Notes under the pieces: generated by a model
What the model was told of the DNA's origin: nothing
Databases searched by the model: none
What the model saw: only the letters and a program-made list of their open reading frames with translations
From: Nitrospinota bacterium
GTDB taxonomy: Bacteria; UBA8248
Assembly: GCA_003506735.1 (NCBI GenBank)
Contig: DNYS01000258.1
Span: forward strand, 14,379-27,385
Direction of reading: 5' to 3'
DNA: 13,007 nt
Translations under genes and position numbers: made by a program
Shown here: positions 11,872 to 13,007 of the stretch, piece by piece
How positions within the stretch are numbered: the first letter of the stretch is position 1
Layout of the letters: each line of letters starts with the position of its first letter

Positions 11872-12954
11872 CTACACGTTGAAGCGAACGTGCATGATCT
11901 CCCCGTCGCGCACCTCGTAGTCCCTGCCCTCGACGCGGAGGGTGCCCCGTTCCCGGGCCGCCGCCATCGAGCCCGCATCCATGAAATCCTCGTATGAAAC
12001 CACCTCGGCGCGGATAAACCCCCGCTCCAGGTCCGAGTGAATCGTCCCCGCCGCCTGGAGGGCTGGCGCTCCCCTCGGAATGGGCCAGGCGCGCACCTCG
12101 TCCTCGCCCACCGTCATAAAACACTGGAGACCGAGGAGCTCGAAGGAGGCGTGAATCACCCGGTCACGCGCCGGCCGCTCAAGGCCGTAATCGGCTAAAA
12201 AAATCTCCCGCTCGTCATCTTCCAGCTCGGCCAATTCTTCTTCGAGCCGGGCGCCGACCACGATGGGGGCCACCTCCCCATCCACCGCCGGCAGGCCGAA
12301 CGCTCCGGCGGCATCGCCGATCCGGTCCTCGCCTACGTTGAGAACGGACAACAGGGGCTTGGCCGACAGGAATCCGAATCCCCGGAGGAGGCTCATTTCC
12401 TCATCCGGAATCCCCTGGGCCAGGAGGGGCCGCTCCTCTTCGAGGGCAGCCTGAACCCTCTGGAGAAGCGCATATTCGGCCACCTCGCCGGGGTCCTTCT
12501 TTTTCGCGACCAGCATCTTGAGACGCTCGAGGCGGCGCTCCACGACCAACAGGTCGCGGAGAATGAGGTCCAGGCGCATAACGCTCAGATCGCGGGTGGG
12601 GTCCACGCTCTCGCGCGGGTGGGGCACACCCGGATCCTCGAAGGCGCGCAGGAGGAGAAGAAGCGCGTCGGCCCCCTGAAGCGCCGGAGGGATGGTCTCC
12701 GAATCCGCGCCGGCGGGCGGGCCGTCCCGGCCTTCTCCCAGGCCTGGAACGTCGGCGAATTCGACCGTGGCGTAAGTGGTTTTTTTGGGGTGAAAAATCT
12801 CGCTCAGCGCATCGACGCGCGGGTCGGCGACCCGGGCGACCCCCAGATGAACCTGAGAGGCGCCATAGCCCCCCGTGCGGGCCGCGCCGCCCGTCAGCGC
12901 GTTGAACAGCGTGGTTTTCCCGCTTGCGGCGATTCCGATGATCCCAATCTTCAA
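11872..12954 (-). CDS. ychF: YchF/Obg-like P-loop NTPase, divergent
   Basis: A 360-residue protein with the YchF plan: P-loop (7-15), switch region DVPGLGEG (68-75), a helical coiled insertion (about 130-185), and a C-terminal TGS/DUF933 region (about 270-360) with CFMTVG, RAWPIPRG and the closing EIMHVRFNV. YchF proteins bind ATP in preference to GTP, associate with ribosomes and influence translation and stress responses. The P-loop reads GIAASGKTT instead of the canonical PNVGKST, and switch II has PGLG instead of AGLV, so this is a divergent paralogue and not the housekeeping form. I place the start at TTG 12954 (MKIGIIGI): GGAGAG at 12962-12967 lies exactly 7 nt upstream, and canonical members begin MKIG. 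TTG 12969 would overlap that ribosome site and has none of its own. Neighbour genes give no clue to function. Confidence 0.85.
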   Translation of the reverse strand: MKIGIIGIAASGKTTLFNALTGGAARTGGYGASQVHLGVARVADPRVDALSEIFHPKKTTYATVEFADVPGLGEGRDGPPAGADSETIPPALQGADALLLLLRAFEDPGVPHPRESVDPTRDLSVMRLDLILRDLLVVERRLERLKMLVAKKKDPGEVAEYALLQRVQAALEEERPLLAQGIPDEEMSLLRGFGFLSAKPLLSVLNVGEDRIGDAAGAFGLPAVDGEVAPIVVGARLEEELAELEDDEREIFLADYGLERPARDRVIHASFELLGLQCFMTVGEDEVRAWPIPRGAPALQAAGTIHSDLERGFIRAEVVSYEDFMDAGSMAAARERGTLRVEGRDYEVRDGEIMHVRFNV

Positions 12955-12961
12955 GGTGTGG

Positions 12962-12967
12962 CTCTCC
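12962..12967 (-). promoter_or_regulatory. Ribosome binding site deciding the YchF-like start
   Basis: GGAGAG on the minus strand with 7 nt to TTG 12954. It would be inside the coding sequence if TTG 12969 were used, which argues for the shorter protein. Confidence 0.65.
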
Positions 12968-12974
12968 AATTGCA

Positions 12975-12990
12975 GCGCCCGGCAGGGCGC
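12975..12990 (-). other. GC stem-loop upstream of the YchF-like gene
   Basis: A perfect 6-bp stem (12975-12980 with 12985-12990, loop GGCA) lies just upstream of the ribosome site. No T-run follows on either strand. A TACACT box next to it on the minus strand could be a -10, but the -35 region lies beyond the window edge. Confidence 0.35.
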
Positions 12991-13007
12991 GAGTGTACAA
13001 AGACTTC

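Noticed and set aside
1..13007. CRISPR arrays, tRNA or rRNA genes, insertion sequences, prophage genes
   Set aside because: I found no regularly spaced repeats, cloverleaf, rRNA-like stretch, transposase motifs or terminal inverted repeats on either strand.

Overview
The window is 13 kb of dense, GC-rich bacterial chromosome. It holds twelve protein genes, one of them cut by the left edge. I see no rRNA, tRNA, CRISPR array, transposase or phage gene. About five of the eleven complete genes appear to start with TTG behind a good Shine-Dalgarno sequence. The gene set (AmgK-type sugar kinase, NagZ, BioF2-type acyltransferase, a divergent YchF, an FCD-type GntR regulator) suggests an uncultured Gram-negative-like lineage, perhaps Tectomicrobia, Nitrospinota or a deltaproteobacterial relative. 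I cannot fix the taxon from sequence alone and hold this placement loosely.

Left block, minus strand (about 1-4256): a catabolic-looking operon read leftward. It begins at a TTGACA promoter whose -10 region abuts a GntR/FadR-type operator. The gene order is an FCD-domain GntR regulator (TTG start, 4137), an M24 'pita-bread' enzyme whose metal ligands match the spacing of the DMSP lyase DddP, and a DRE-TIM (homocitrate/isopropylmalate synthase-like) enzyme. A clear intrinsic terminator follows at 548-581. A zinc alcohol dehydrogenase with its own putative promoter then runs off the left edge. The substrate is unknown. The regulator probably senses it and represses its own operon.

Divergent control region (4138-4454): it carries the leftward promoter/operator and a rightward TATAAT promoter. 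The rightward -35 lies inside the loop of a perfect 11-bp GC-rich hairpin.

Middle block, plus strand (4455-11276): seven tightly packed genes. They are a xylose-isomerase-type TIM-barrel protein, an AmgK-like sugar kinase (4-nt overlap), a small GNAT protein, a BioF2/FemAB-like GNAT (with a probable internal promoter at 6942-6971), an MshA-like GT4 glycosyltransferase (4-nt overlap), a PIG-L/LmbE deacetylase, and NagZ. The MshA-like enzyme keeps every inositol-phosphate and UDP-GlcNAc contact I remember for MshA. It sits directly before a deacetylase, which repeats the first two catalytic steps of mycothiol/bacillithiol-type synthesis (GlcNAc transfer, then de-N-acetylation). Acyltransferases and amino-sugar recycling enzymes lie around them. 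I propose an undescribed GlcN-pseudodisaccharide (possibly thiol) or glycoconjugate pathway. No cysteine ligase is visible, so the thiol idea is only a hypothesis.

Right block (11277-13007): an AT-rich 200-bp leader with promoter-like boxes and an intrinsic-terminator-like hairpin precedes an orphan single-domain response regulator on the plus strand. A divergent YchF/Obg-type P-loop NTPase on the minus strand converges on it, with 12 bp between the two stops.
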